A stretch of 64,000 bases of DNA from Tubiluchus corallicola (GCA_030141605.1 JAQGDQ010000170.1:378001-442000), one strand, 5' to 3'. Positions 1-15,500 are shown, counted from the stretch's first letter. Notes: a model not told the origin generated them from the letters alone. Numbers and translations are program-made.

Positions 1-199
1 TCCACTACGGAATGGTAACTATTACTTAACAAGCACAAATTGGCTTACAGGAAGTGAAAATTAGATATTTTCATCGAACCTTCCGAGCTAATTAATCCAT
101 GTCAGCCAGTATGTACGTATGTGTCTCATCGAAGCAATTCAAGTTAAAGGAGCTTAAATATGGGTCTATCTCATACATTTCCGTACTGCAAGTTAGCAG

Positions 200-202
<3 letters not shown>

Positions 203-230
<28 letters not shown>
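203..230. repeat. (AT)n microsatellite
   Basis: Uninterrupted AT dinucleotide run of about 14 units. Confidence 0.9.
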
Positions 231-235
<5 letters not shown>

Positions 236-1391
236 GGAAGTAATGAACCATAACTTAAATATTAAATTTTATAGCAATAGCATGACATCGTAAATGTCTA
301 TCATTTCCAGTTTACGTTTCCAATTTTATTTTTCATTTTCAACTTATCAAACGAGCAAATGAATTTTTAACAGCCAATCGCGCGTAAAACAAGCACTTAT
401 TTAATACATTGATTGAATTCCGTTATAATTGTTATTATTTTAATGTGACGCTTCATGCTCACTTGAGTTAATTAAAGCTGGTGACACGGATACAAAGTCC
501 GACAAACGTGAGTTTTATCACTTCATGATGGCGACAGACAACAGCTCTATACTACACCGGCTCTTTGACCTGATTCCTCGATTATATTAACCATATACTT
601 GCGAAAAAGCAAAAGTAGCGAAAGCAAAAGCATACAATCTAGGTTAATGCCAGCTGGTGAGTCTTGTGTGGCTGGTTGTAAGATCTACCTGTAACTGATT
701 ACAGGTATTGATTACCTGCGTAAAAGTGCACTTTCTAATCTACTTTAAATCGTTTGTGTTGTAGATTAGCAAGATTGCAATCAGAGAGCTTTAAAAACGC
801 TTAAACGATAGTAATCTTCGGAAACCGCCCAGGGGGTAGCTATACTAGGATAACTCAACAGAAACTCTTTTGTAACAAACATGCATAAAAATAGTTTCAG
901 TGCCTGCATGTACTTTGATAATAATGTATTAACTGTTTTCCCATTTACTAATATATCACTGAACTGTAAAAGCCTAAAAATTTATTTATAATAATTTTTT
1001 TAATATTTCGTAAAATGATCATTGATACATTTAGTTAACTGAAAAGTTATCGTGCATTTTTCTCGACAACCCTTTACATTTTAGTCAGATTATCACATAG
1101 AGACAAATTATATATAAATAGCATAGTAGCCGCGCTGTGAAAATTGGACTTCCAAAAATTTTGCACACAGTTTCTCACTGCCCTGTGGAATTTGCACTGG
1201 TTACATTCTTAAGATCAAAGTGACATTGCAACAAAGTTGGTTCATGTGGGAAACAGACTTAATTACCAGACGTTGTAATTAAGATATTCCCATAGCTGTG
1301 TTACAAACTAGAACTACTAGTGAAGTACATACGGACATAAACAATTCCTTGGCTAGCCCAATAAATAAATCTGACACAAATGATGCCCGAA

Positions 1392-1885
1392 GCATTTCAC
1401 AATCTTGTTTTGTGACGAAATTTTCCACCTTGGGAGTATTGGTTGGTAAATCGCAAAAGTTGAATGCGCTGACCTCAGGTCAGAAAATAACTATAGCGAT
1501 TGTTCATTTACGGCAAGCAAGCAATGAATCTTGTTTTGTTGACGAAATTTCCTACTTCGTGAGCATTGTTAGTCTGCTTGGTAAATCGCAAAGTTGAATG
1601 TGCTGAGCGCTAACCCCAAGTCAGAAAATATCTTCACGCAAGAAATGCATTTAAAACTTAATTCTGTTGAAAACTGCAGTCATACCGAAATTCAATTACG
1701 CCAAGCAAGCAATATATCTTGTTTTTTTTATGGAATTTCCCACTTCGTGAGCATTGTTAGTCTACTTGGTAGATCGCAAATTTGAATGTGCCGAATACTG
1801 ACTCCAAGTCAGAAAATATCTTCACGCAAGAAAGGCAATTAAAACTTAATTCAGTTGAAATCTGCAGTCATAACCAAGTTGAATT
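1392..1885. repeat. Degenerate tandem repeat, three units
   Basis: Units share ATCTTGTTTTGT, GACGAAATTT, GTAAATCGCAAA-GTTGAATG and CCAAGTCAGAAAATA. Core starts lie near 1402, 1527 and 1710; the last two units are longer and also share TCTTCACGCAAGAAA and CTGCAGTCATA. Open frames here are by-products of the repeat. Confidence 0.7.
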
Positions 1886-2033
1886 TGGTAAATTCATAGA
1901 TGTGCTCTTAAGGAACATCTTGTCTTCCTTATAAAAATTTTTCCGCATCCAAAGAGAGTCTGCATCGAAATATGTCATAATTCAGGCCAAAAAGCCGTTT
2001 ATGTGATGGCGATGGTGACTGTCATGCTGGAAA

Positions 2034-2175
2034 TGATGATGATAATGAAGAAAAAGAAGAAGAAGGAAAAGGAAAAGGAAAAGGAAAAGCAGGGGAAATG
2101 ATGATGATGGTGATGATGATGATGAAGTAAAAGAAGTAGTAGTAGTAGTAGTAGAAGAAGAAAATGATGATGACT
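2034..2175. repeat. GAT/GAA/GGAAAA-rich simple repeat tract
   Basis: Mixture of GATGAT, AAGAAG, four GGAAAA units and a TAG run. On the opposite strand it yields His/Phe/Leu homopolymers, which are not a real protein. Confidence 0.85.
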
Positions 2176-2299
2176 ACGATAACACCTACGATATGAAGGC
2201 TGAAGTGGTGGAGGCCTCACTAGTGCTGAAATGATAACATCAGCGATGCCAATGATCATAAGAATAACAGTGGTAGCGATGCCGAGCGGTAATGTTTAA

Positions 2300-5200
2300 C
2301 AACGGCAGCAGCCATTACGTAAAATCCGTGAAGCCCCACGCGCCCCTGGCACAGGCTGGCACGGCTTTCAGGTAAACTGTCAAATAAATGTTAATGGTGG
2401 CAGTAAGTGAGTAATTAAATTAAATCTCTTGTGGGCAGGGATTCAGTTATCAGAAACGGTTATAATGTGTGAAGATGGGCGCGTGTAGAGATGGCTTCAC
2501 TGGAAAATAACAGCTTAACATTGATGTGAATTGATCCTGTCCGACTTATTTCCGAGACACTAGTGCCATTTCCCTACCAACCGTTATTATAAGTAAAAAG
2601 CATTTCGCTTATAAGATGATCAGATAAGAAACGAACCCGGTAGAACACCATTGACTTAAACTGAACGAACACTTGATCCATGATCCAAATGACTCATTCT
2701 TAGCTTCGGGTCGTATACTATGCAGTTTTCTGACGAACTAAAAATGCGATCTCACTTTTTGATCTGTCCCCAGTGCGTGACATGCAATTTATTCTGGCGG
2801 AATAAAATAATATCACATGTATTTTGTTATCAGACTGTCAACGAAATGGATATTAGAATTTAATAAGTCTACTTAGAACCTAATATTATCTTCACACATT
2901 TGAACTGTGTTAATTCAAGGTTAATTCATTAAACATTTCCATAGTGTGTAGGCTATTCCTTAATTGCTATTAAAATGAAGGGAATGTTGCTATATAAAGG
3001 ACTGTTATTTTACCATTACAATGACGGCGAAAAAGCAATGGCGTGACTGAGCCTTGTCTGTGTTGTGAGTGGCTGTCATTGAAGGAATTTATAAAAATCA
3101 GCTTTAAGTGAACAAATGAATTGTGCCACTATCAACGAACTTTAGAAAAAGCGACTAAATTTAAAAACAACTGCTTTAATGATCTATTCTCCTCTGTTGA
3201 ACACAATACTACCAAAAGTGAAAGAAAAATTGAAAAATGACTTTGAACTTGAAGCGTGTATGCTTGGCAGTCATTGAGAAATCTCCGAAAACAGGTGCAC
3301 CGTCTTCTTACTTCATCGCGTGTCGACAACAATCTCGTATACGACAAATTATGCGATGTTTAGAAAAATAGACAAAAAGCTCGAGCAATAGCCAATAAAT
3401 TTATCACTTTAGTATGCTACTCGAGTTTCTATTAACATTGCCCGAAGCAGTATTAAATCCTTGGCATAATGAAATCATTGTAGTAGTCATGAAGACGTTC
3501 AAACTTTAATAAACAACAAATAAGAGTAACAAACATAACGGGTTCACATTCTTTCCACTAAGTGATCAAACTTGTGATTTTTAAGGACAACATATCATCA
3601 GATTCTATGCACATTTTAATTAGATGACCTCCAAATACCATCCTCATTACTTATGAATTGAAGCACATTTTCTGCATCTTTGCCGGTTTGTCGCCAAAAA
3701 ACATTGGCGTATAATATAGTGCTTAAAGTTACTTGTGCATAAGTAGTTAGACTACAAAACACCTAATGTTGTCCTATTGGCTGCTACCAGTACTAGACTA
3801 CTATAAGTAGACTACTTGAAACCCTACTAGAATAGGCTACTGCCATAAAATTATAACACACTAATTAAAGGAAATTATCAAAACTGCCAGTTGACCAAAT
3901 TAATACAATTTAGGCAACATATTTAATCTCTATAATAAGTTAAGGTGCCATTAAACTGTCAAGATGCCAATAAATTTCATCCATCATGAACTAATGATTA
4001 AATTATGGAGCTTTACATTTAATGACTAATTTGTGTAATAAGTAAAACTAATTAAAACTAATATACTCATCTTACCTTTGTGCTCAGATTCATCGTGGTT
4101 ATCTTGTAATTAGTGTTCCTTTTCGTGTGCCCTGCAGATCATCTACTAGTTACACTCTCAGATTTGAGTTTGGTTCTATGTAACTCTTGATTGTAACTTT
4201 TAGGTAACTTTTTGTTCTGACGCTGAACAGCTGCTGTTTAGATTTTCAAGGTTTGCCAGTCTTGTACCTATAAACAAAGTATCAAAAAAGTTAATGCGAC
4301 CAAATTTAAAGAACATATGAATTATTTTGCGTTCGGGAGGCAATACAATATTTTACTTAAAAGTCTTCTTAAGCAAGAGAAATTTTTAGAATTGGATAGT
4401 TTTGTACCTGTCCATTTCCACTAGCTGAGTTTTACCCCGAATTTTGAAAGTTGTTATAATACCCGAGCGATTTTGTGTGTTTCAGGCGATGGTATAGTCA
4501 TGACTTTTAAAGTGAATTGTTGCAAAAATAACTGTCAGGCATTGGTTGGGAGTGAAGATGCCTTCCGATGGACTCGCTTGCTATCATGAAGCCTGCAAAA
4601 ACTTTTTATTCACCCTGTAGAAGCCATCAGATATTGTACATTGAATGTTAAAGAAACAGAATCAAGTTTCTTGCAAGGATTGGTTTAGCATGGTCGCAGG
4701 ACTGGTTTTGGAAAGCATATTGCATTGTTTCTCTTAGGACTGCTCACTCCTAGGAAAGTTACTGGGAACTCCCCAACCGTTAAACCTACGCTGCAGATAT
4801 TAAAATCATATCGTGAATAATTTTGTGACTCACTGTATAAAAATAAAAATGGAAATCATTGTTGACTGAAGTAACGGTCTTTACACATTCCTGGCAAGAA
4901 ATCTTGCAATATACAGCAGTTTACGTGCACAAATTTGCGAGACCGCGACGATTATTAACCATAATCCGCCATTTATCTAAACGCGCGAGTTCACACTATG
5001 GTGGTTGACTGTTTCGTTTTAATTCTATAAAGATATTGAATAAAGACTCTAAGACGCAGAGGACCTTGAACAAATTTTTAATTGTTCAGCAAGTTGCAGA
5101 AAATGCGAAGATAAGACTAAAGCACACACACATAGAGACCACACTTATAATCCAAAATATCTGTTTCGTCAATAATGTCCTACTTAATAACCCAAGTATT

Positions 5201-8200
5201 ATTAGACGAAAGGGTTTACATGTCTGTCAGACTTATATGATAATATAGTTGATAAAACAGTTAAAGTACAGGCTTGGAGTTTCTTGTAATAATTTCTATT
5301 AGATACAAATTCGCTATAGCGAATTTATAAAAAGTTTATTTAGGCCTGATGGCTGCTTCCAAAAAATTCAGGCTGAAAAACTGCTTATTTTGCAAACTAT
5401 TTTACGAAAACTGACATGGGAACAGAATAGAAAATTTAGATTGTGAAACCACAGAAATACTCAGCTTAGCAAGACTCATTTTTCTCAAACTAGATTCGTT
5501 TTCTTAAGAGTAAGGCCTATATACCTACAGTTCCAGACCATGTCTTCCATTGACTACGTCGGGGCACATTCCAGAAGAATTTGTTGCTGCAACAGTTTCA
5601 TATAATCATAAAAGAATGTATCCTAAACACAAAACCGGCTGGTGTCAACAATATGTACTCATATATATGAAACCATATTCATACTACGCTAACCGTTTTC
5701 CAAGCCAGTCACACTCATTCTTTTATTTGCAATACTGAACTCGAAAGCAAACTTTCCAATCAAACTCATCACGTTTACTCATAATACATGTGGACGGTCA
5801 AAACTCTTTTTCGTGGTTAGTCTACTTATACACCCGGCCATCTATTTGAAGTTGAAGGGTGAAAATTTAATGTTCTTTGTCTATTCACAAAGTAGCCGCA
5901 AAAATAATAACAACATCAATATATAAATAAACAAAATCACATGTTTATGATGTAATTCCAATTACAGTGACGTATGAAAGGTCACGAAAAGCAAGAACGT
6001 AAAAATAATCGAAATTCCTGAGCAAGGCTCAGATGTGTAGTCTTTATGCGTAGTGTAACGCAAGCTCACAAAAGACTTCTTGCCAGTAAGACGTTAATTT
6101 TAAAGTCAAGTTTAAGTTGTGGCAAATGGGAAATTAATTATCATCTACTGTACTTCACAAATAAGGCGCTGCCTTGACATCTGAATAAAAACTGTTTGTT
6201 ACGGCATCTAAAATTGGCCTGAGGATAGGTATGTTAATGATCGGTTTCACTATTCTGTTGAAAATTTCGAATTCCATGTTTTTCGGCGGTGCATTTTGAA
6301 AGTGTGACATAATGCAGGCCTGTTTGTTTTGTAATAACAATCACCAACTGCGGCTCTGGGCTTTACTGTGTAGGTAAACTTCTGGATTTTTTGTAGTGCA
6401 TGATATCGGATAATTCTCCTGCCCGATGCACACTCAACTATACGCTTCAAACGCATTACTGCCAGAATGGCATCACTGAGAAGTGTACATAGTTTTATAA
6501 GGTTCCGGTAAACACACATAGTTTTGGTATGAAAATCTTACGATAATATAGCATGACCGTTGAAGTTTCAAAAGTTTTGCGCTGTCTAATTCTTCAGCCA
6601 TGACTTCATGTCACAATGACCCTAGCACTGTACTCTCTCCTGACCGTAAAGCTCATAATAACCTCTGTATTTGCTGTTAGAGACAAAACTTACAGTTTTA
6701 TTGTAATTTCTGTGATAACTATAAATTCTTGGTAACACATGGCAGATGTTGAAATACTCTCTTTTTATTAAACTTTACAATGCAGAATACAAGCCATATA
6801 CAGAATAAGCTATGCAGAAAAAAGAGAGTCACGATAAACAGCTTGTTGATCCTGCTATGGCAAAATTCGAGAAAATTCAATATTTCAATCCAAAAGTAAA
6901 AAGTGAACTGGTGCCATTAAATATAACTGTGGACACTGAATACAAAATTGAGAAATGGGGAAAATTTGTACATGTAAATAGGCAAAACTTCCTTACTTTA
7001 CGTTTATTTTTCATGTCGGAAAAATAACCCATTATAAAGTATGCAACTCTTTGCCTTGCTGCGTAATTTGTGCCCTAAATAAATGAGCTGGATAATGTAA
7101 AAAAGATCAATCAAACTGACTCAAGCAAATACAAGAGACAGCAAGCGGCACACAAAGTAAGAAGTCAGAAAAGCATCTTTTATGGCTAACGAGACAAAAA
7201 TAAATGCATGTTCAGATACAAGAAAACGTCCTACGGGGATAGCCAGCCCGAGACACAGTCACAAAAAGAGCTTACAACATTGACAAGTGTCATTCGAAAC
7301 CTACGTCCTAAATATAGAAATGAGAGAATGTACTAGTATGTAGCAGTTATATTCGTAGAAAGTGAGGTATAAGACAAAAGCGTACAAAAAGTACAACGGT
7401 TTTTTGTGAGCTTAATTCTGGCCAGCAAACTATGCTAATGACGAAAGGCTGTCACAGAACTGCTTGTAAAATTATTTAAACTGAACTATGCCAGTGAAGA
7501 ACTACTAGGATATTATTAAAATTCATAAACCTGAACAAAGTATAATTTCCTCATAAAAACTGCAGGCAGTTTGACATGTTTTGGATCCTTTATAGATGTG
7601 TTTACCAGATGTGATTACAAAAATATGACGACAACAGGCCGCAGAATAACCTATAATAAGCCTGGTTGTCAAGTTATTATGCACATTTATTATACGTCCA
7701 ATAAGCGATTTCTGTGAGCGCTTTCTGTTGGAAATCCCGCATGTCACAAAATTGAAGCTATAAAAAATAATGTGAAAGTAACTGACACGTTCACGAAAAC
7801 AAAAAGGTTGCAGTGAATGGTAGCACGCAATTTCAGATTAAAACATTGAAGGAAAATTTGTTCACTGCTTACTACTTTGTGTTTAATGGCTATAACTTGC
7901 AATACTTTAGTAAGCGAAAAACCGTAAGTTCAACGCACACGTGTTTGCGCAAATATTACTAACATTATATAGACACGTAAATTTTCCATTTGAACTAAAT
8001 AACCACTGAAAGTGAAAATGGAAAGTTTTTACAACAACTTGTAAAAATAAAGTTACTAAGCCTGCCAAACATTCTAGTTTCATTTTTGAAAGGCTGTAAT
8101 TATTTGGGCTGTCTTGAGTGTGTGCGAAAAAATGTACAACTAAAGTAGGGTAGGAGATCTTTAAGAGCTGGGTCACTGTGAATTGCCAATCAGTTCTTTG

Positions 8201-9040
8201 AATCTCAACAATACTTGCAATTTTGCAATAGGTAACAGCGATTTACAGACGCACTTTAGTGAAGAGTCTGACATTAAACTTTAATATAGCTTTCTTGTGT
8301 AGTTTTTCATTTCATCACTTTAGTGCAGTGCATCTGATATTCCTAGTTTTTCCGCTTTCAAAATTTGCTACCGGAAAGGAGCCTTTTCTTGTTGTGCAAA
8401 ATAATGCAAAACGTGCAAAAAATAAGTCGAGAACCGTGATCCACAAAGCTAATCCAAACCACAAGAAAATGTCAAAAAACGGGAAAATTGTAAACAACAC
8501 ACCATTTTATAGACAAAAGTCGCAAGATATATATACCAAAATTAATTATAACCATGAATCATCAATTTTCCCTCCCTAATAGCAAACTGTCTCAAATTTC
8601 TTTTGCCTCATTTTTCCCCGCGATGGCCAATATTCTGAGCCAGAAATTCTGTAACATTTATCTTTCTGTAACATTTAGTCTTAGAACTAGGGCGTCCCCG
8701 GCAGCCATGAAACTATAAATCTTACCTCATCCGAAGGGATTGCGGGAAGAATGTCAAGGTGAGAAGAGGAAACTGTAACTAGCGCAACAGTTGCCAGTTC
8801 TAGAACTTCACTGATTAATGGCCAGTAATTATAAATGAACAAGTCGTCCTTATCCCAATTTGCCAATGCCTGTAACCAATGACCAAGTTGTTGATGTGAG
8901 GGTTTGCATGAAACATGCATCCACAGGAGCTGTTTGGGTGTGGTCTCTCACCTATATCATCAGTCAAGATTGTTTAAGAAAAACCGAATATCAGCATCAT
9001 TTACAACGTAAATAATAACGAAGGCTGAAAAACGATTGCG
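2300..9040. other. No supportable gene
   Basis: AT-rich DNA with stops in all frames; the longest open frames are under 110 codons, have no recognisable motifs and lack splice-flanked homology to anything I know. Confidence 0.6.
5307..5326. repeat. Perfect 20-bp palindrome
   Basis: AAATTCGCTATAGCGAATTT equals its own reverse complement. No function can be read from it alone. Confidence 0.6.
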
Positions 9041-9045
9041 GTGTT

Positions 9046-9500
9046 TCTGAGGTCGAATGAATGAACGAATAAATGAATAAATGGATAGATGAACGAACGA
9101 ACGAGCTAGAGAACGAAAAAAAGAAAAAGGAAAGATGGAAGGAACGAAGTCATCAAGCGACAAACGAATGAATAAACGAATGAACAAATGAATGAAAAAT
9201 TATTGAGTGAGCTGATAGAGAACGTATGGCTAAAATTGAAACTAAGGAAAATAAGAAATGAAAAATAAATAGGTAGATGGGTGAATGTCAGAATAGTTTA
9301 CAACAACGGAACGATGAATGGAGGAACGAAAGAGCAAACGAAACATAACTGACAAAACAAACGAACGAAACGAGGGAACGAATAAAAAATCAAACAGATG
9401 AACTAAAGAATGAATGAAAGAATAAACAGGTGAATGATCAAGTGACCAAATAAAGAAATGAGCAAAGAAAAGAAGGAAGGACGTACTAGTGAACGAATAA
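9046..9500. repeat. Degenerate GAAC/GAAT tetranucleotide tract
   Basis: Long purine-rich stretch of GAACGAAT-like tetranucleotides (GAAC, GAAT, AAAT, GGAT variants), clearly an aged tetranucleotide array. Confidence 0.8.
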
Positions 9501-12500
9501 GTATTAAATTCTACTTGTTTTTATTTCTTTGTTAATTTTTTCTTGCTATTCATGCTGATATTATGCTTACCAAACCAAATTAAGTGTGAACTCCAATCTA
9601 GTTGCAAAAAATCTAATTACAGACTCTTGTCTAGACAGTAATTGAAAACTTGCTAACTATCGTTGATATAAAACATTAGTGGTTTCTAGCTAGCTATCTT
9701 CTAGTTTATTGTCGCTTATTAATCATTGGCACAGATAGTGAACACAGTTAGTCCAAATAGAGATAAACAAAAGCAGATAACAATTACGTAACTATTTAGC
9801 TGCCTGGCTGTCTAAACGTATTTTAATGACTCTTAACGACGATATTAAGATTTTATTGGAAATTTTGAACAAGCTTGATGGTAACATTGAATTCAGTGCA
9901 GTAAAAACAATTTCGCTGTTTTGTAAGTAATACAACTGACTCACGATCATTCAACAAGATTTTTCTGTTTAAAACACAGCAAATGCCAGTTTAAGCAACG
10001 GCTTGTCATTTTTGGAACAATAAAAGCCAACAAAGGACTGATAACTTAGAAGTAAAAAACACAGACAGGTGTAACATAAACTTGAGATACTTGCTCAAAG
10101 GCAGTTAAGCTCTTTTTTATAGCACCACTTAGCAGTAATTTGACACTAGACGATGGTTAAGAAGGTCTAGTTTGACTATTGAACGAAAAGAGTAAATAGC
10201 TTACAGAATTTCGAACCAGCAAGATGCTTGAGCATCAACCATTATACCCAGTAGGACATGTTTAATTGACAAAAAGACAAACCAAGTACAAGGACCAAGT
10301 TAACAACACTAACGGTGCAATAAAGCAAACTCCGAATGGAATAGGCGTGGGCTTTAAAAGTCGAAATTTGAAGGAATTAAATGCACTTTTAGACAGTCTC
10401 TAAAATACAGGCTTGGCTTGATAACGCGTTAAAGGTTTCAATAAGCACTTCGTGTCGTTTTGAAAACGTACGATACATTCAGCATAATCGCGTCTGTACA
10501 TTCAAGTTGCCTTGGTCGATTAGCTGACGGCTTGTCGGAAGTGTGTAGCAACTCGAGTTCTAACTTCCCTGGAAATCGTGCCTGATTCTTTATGCCTGCG
10601 AGAACTGTAATTCGAAATGTACCGAAACTTGCTTACATCTTGTGACCACGTCACTATAACTGTGGTTAAAACTAGCTTTTCTATCTCAAGGTCGCACCGT
10701 GTCACTGCGGGTAAATAATGACAGTCATTCCGAGTTATTAGTCAATGGACAGAATACCTGCCTACTCTTCTTTTCACGATTACCTTCGAAGAAATTCTTT
10801 TGGCTTTTGCACGAAGGCAAGCGATTCTCATATCTAAATGTCTTCAACGATTTACGATCCTCGGATTCGGGTGGGAAAACCGACACTTAGACCTTTGTTC
10901 GACAACCTTTCACCCATAGCTAATAATTTTGGAACACAAACCAAATGGGCCATAAAATTTGTCTAAATCCCCTGGTGGGAAAGTTGTAACCCTGATACGG
11001 TACTCCTGTTATTTTTACAATCGGCTAAACAAAGTACAGACAATGGCCCATCGGTTAAGCAAACTAAAAAGACTGCAGGAAAATTACAAAGAGTGGACAG
11101 AGCCGACTCACTTGTAAGTCTTAACTGACAAATGAGCAATGTTAAGTAACTTATTTCAAGTAGACAAAATTACAGAGTACAATTTGAACCTAGACCAGTC
11201 AACAAACTACAAAGAAAAACTGGCAAAAATGTCAAACAAAAATGTCAGTAGAAATAAATAAGCGGTCAATGTGGCAACAAACACTGACAAAATTAGCCAA
11301 AAAACTAAAAAAAACAAAGAAAATGATATACACCAACAAAATATAAAGAAATCATTCTCACACGCTAATTCGCACATAATTTTTTATCTTTCATCGTCAT
11401 AAAAACCCGGCGACTTTCATAGTTTAAGGGCACCTATATTATCAGAATGAATAATCTTGCTGACTCCTCATTAACAAAATACAAAAATAAGCTGATAATA
11501 CAGCTGTACACTTCAGATAGTACTCATGTTCAGAAGTTACAATTAAATAATACGAAAGAATTCACTACAACATGATAACACCCAATTTCAAAGTTCGTGA
11601 ATAAGATGTAGCACTGCTAGTGAAAGTTCGTTTATTCGAGGCTTTTGTTGTGAGAGCTTGTAGTGTATTGTTGCAAGCTTGCGACCTGTGGTAAAGACCT
11701 ACCAAAATGGACTCACATTAATTGCTAGGTTGTACATACCAATGAGTTGCTGTTTTCACTAGGTCGAAACGTCAGATTGACTTCATCCAAAACCCAAAAC
11801 AAAAAAAAACTAAATAAAACCCAGTTAAGAATTTTATTTGGAGCAGAATTTCGATATTATCTTTTTGCCTTGGAAAAGATAGAACTGCCATCCATATGTA
11901 ATTAACCGAAAGCATTTCATATGTATAAAAGACTGACATACGGACTTTGTAACGCTTCTCAAGTTCTCAAGTTTAAATATATAGTTTTGATAAATTAAAA
12001 AACACGAGAAAGTATCTTGAGGAAAATCTACATCCAGAGATTGATTGCTTACATGCTTACATCTTCACTCGTTCTACTTCAAAGCCAATTAAAGACAGAA
12101 TAGCCGCGGCAGGAATACACGCTTTGACGCTATAATTCAAACAAAACGTAAAAAAGTGTTGAAACGCTGAAATATCATGCTGTCAAGCCTGCGCGTTCGC
12201 CTTTTCGATTAATCAAGGTGTTTCGCAATGGCCTTGATCAAAATCCAGTTTGGAGACTGATGATTTATCATAGCTGAGCGATAATGAAATTCAAACATTT
12301 TCTTGGTTGAGTAATGGAAATCACCAGAAATGTCAATGCGAATGCCACAAGTTCATTGGTGGATGCTGTGATAAATGTCCAAACAAGGAAGATCTTTACT
12401 TTCTAGAGCCGTAATTGGATTTTCATTAATGCTGAGCAGGTGGATGGTGATCCTGTAAACTAGGCAGAGCGTCAAATAATGATACAATTTTCCATACTGC

Positions 12501-15500
12501 TACATTTTGAAAGTGATACGTGTTAAGGTAGATTTTCACTCACCCGCTGTTTATTTTGGTATATGGCAGTTGTGTCAAACTTTGTGAAAAACACTAAGAC
12601 CTTGAATCTAACGCAGTGGCATCAATCAGGGTATGCTGAATTTGTCAGATCTTTGCTTGTCTAGGTAGATGTTACAGTTAATTTTGCTCTACTTCTGTGA
12701 GAACTGATTCCTTTATAGCTCATTGTTTTTTTTTACTTTTGACAAATTTTTCAAATCTTGGCGCAGATTTTAAACATCACATGCTACAGATATATAATTT
12801 TTCGTTTAAGAGTTTGGCTACGGCATTTGTACGATAGTTTTTATTCTACCGCAAGCCTACTTGATGACGATTATAGGGATTTGTGGTTGGACCGGACCCC
12901 GATTAAACAAAACTAATCCGTCCGTTAAAGCGACACTGAACTATCAAAGATGTTTAAACGGGTTTCTACGTCTGCCGTGAGTTTGTCTGATCGTCATATA
13001 GTTTACTACGATGTTCTTTACAATACCCTGCCAGCTTGAATTTTTCGAACAAAACGATAAATTTTGCTAACACTCACTTTCACTCCCTTTACGCGGCAAT
13101 AAACGTCTCATGCAATTAAGACGGCGGGTCAAAAGGTTTCACAATTATCGAAAAGTGAAAGCATGCAAAGTCGATTTGAGCCAAATCCATAAATGTTTTA
13201 AAGAGAATGCACAACGCAGTGTACACCGCTGTAGAGCGGGTTTGTGTATGTAATACGGTGTTAAGCACTCATGAAATAAAAGATTTTTTAATTAAATTTG
13301 CGATTTAAGCTCTATAAACCCTTCTGCGTGGTAGTTTTCGGATACCGTACTTGTAGCCCAGAAAGAAAAAAAATGTTTCGAAACAATGCTAGTGAATCGT
13401 TTACGCTCTTTATAAACTTTTGGAGTTTTCGGTTCATCTTTCCCTGCGTTTCTTTCAAAGGTAGTACAGACTACAGAAACAGTAACGAAGTTCTAAAAAT
13501 TGTGACTTATTCTTCTCAGTAACCATCATCTTCACTTTTAATACGCTAAAAAATAAACAGAGATAAACAAAAAATGCGGGTACCCATATCACGGCAGTTT
13601 GAAAGTTGAACCAAACCGTCTAGTTAAGAAATCTGTAATTAAGTTCAAAGTTACTGGAGCGACAATAAGCAAACGTACTTTTGTGATTAGGCTTTCACTT
13701 TTCACGTTGGGTGGTTATACAGTTTAAAACCAAAATAATTACTGTTCTTGGCAATAAACATTGTTTTAGGCAGCATGCAAAAATTTATTTGTGGCATTGG
13801 CGCTTGAACTATGCGCAATGCACATTGTGAATGTAGCAATAGTCTTCGCATTTTGTGTCTCCAACTATTAGTATGAAATATTCTTATCATATTAAATCGA
13901 AACCCAAAAATTTTTTGACAGAAACGTAATAAATTAAAATGCCTTTTATTATTTGTCCGTTTTGCGCTTTCATATTGACAACATTAAAAAAAGCACCGTT
14001 GCTACTATTTGTTATTGTCTCTGTTAGAAAAGACCAAACATCTAAATTCATTTCTAACCTTTTGTATCTGCCATTTTTATTCAATTTGTGTTTTTGTTAA
14101 GCAGCAAAATTTCGTTTCGAATGCTTCCAACGGTAAAGTCTTGTTGAGTGTTACAGCGTGTTCGTTTTCACATAGCAGTACCAATTTGATTTATGACATT
14201 ATTAAACTTTCAGTCAGTAATCAATCAAACCTGAATAAGTGACATCCCATTTTTCTTGACTTAATACGCGCTTATAATTATGTCTTAACTTTTATTCAGT
14301 CTCTTCACATGTTACTTCACATTTCTCACAAGTCATTTTAATCAAGGGTCTCTTACTTTCTTTCTCAAAATTGCTTTTAACAGCAATGGGCCCTTACAAA
14401 AATGATGTGAAACTTGATGTTAAAGACTAGATATGACTATAATTTCCCAAAAACTTGCAAGTAGCTTACAAAAAAGCCCGACCTTTGAAAGTATATGAGG
14501 TATATTTCATCTGGAACAAAAAAATGACAAAAGGCAGAAATACCAGTTTCCATTCATCTAATTACCAAGCAAAGCTAGGATTTAGTTTTTGCGAAAATTA
14601 ATCTTAGGCTAAACCAAGCCATTTTTCCTTTTCTATTTTACCTCAACTTATGACCTTAGCAACGTGCAGCAGCATCCCAAATGCACACACGACGATTGTA
14701 AGAAAGCAGAATCACAACAGCAACAATTCATCAAACAAGCTCTAAAGATATTAAACGCGATAATGAAAATAATCAATACATCAATGTAATTATGTGTAAC
14801 GATGCACACCTGTATTACGTAATGTGTAATCCAATCAACAGGCAAGCACACTAAAGAGAGCACTTTTGCTCTAACATACCACTGACGGTAATCTAGCTAT
14901 TTATGACGTACTTATTCCGCGTTTTGGTATGTGCGCCTAGCGGCTAGATCATGCAGACGGCTGAGCAAAATCAGCGTTGCATTACCTGTAAACAGTGACA
15001 GTAACCTGCATGAAACTGAAAGTAAAAGTTACCTGTTAAGTGGCTGATAATCTCTGCTGGCAACACTAAAATGTACTCTAACAACTGTTACAAAAATATA
15101 CTTTAAACGGGCTCACATTCATACGGGAATGAAAACGGAAGGGCTTATCCGGCAATAATCTTATAATTGAATTAGTCGTTGATATTGTATTTGGAACCAG
15201 TAATCCGGCCACATTATTTACCCCGGAAGGTTTGCCACAGCAGTTGCCGTTATCGTGGCTAAATAGATGTGAATACAGCTCTATGGTGTTATGTGGCAGT
15301 ATTCTATGATTTTCGTCTCTAATGTTGTGCCAAAATCATAGTATTTGATGGAGGAACATATTGCGCATTGCAGATGCATGTCAGATAAGATTTAGTGTAT
15401 TCGAACCTAATTTTCTCCCGTATTTAAGGAATTACTTCGTGCGTTTTTATTGGACCCTTTGGCTAAGGTAGGGCTTACATAATAAGCAAGTAGATACATT

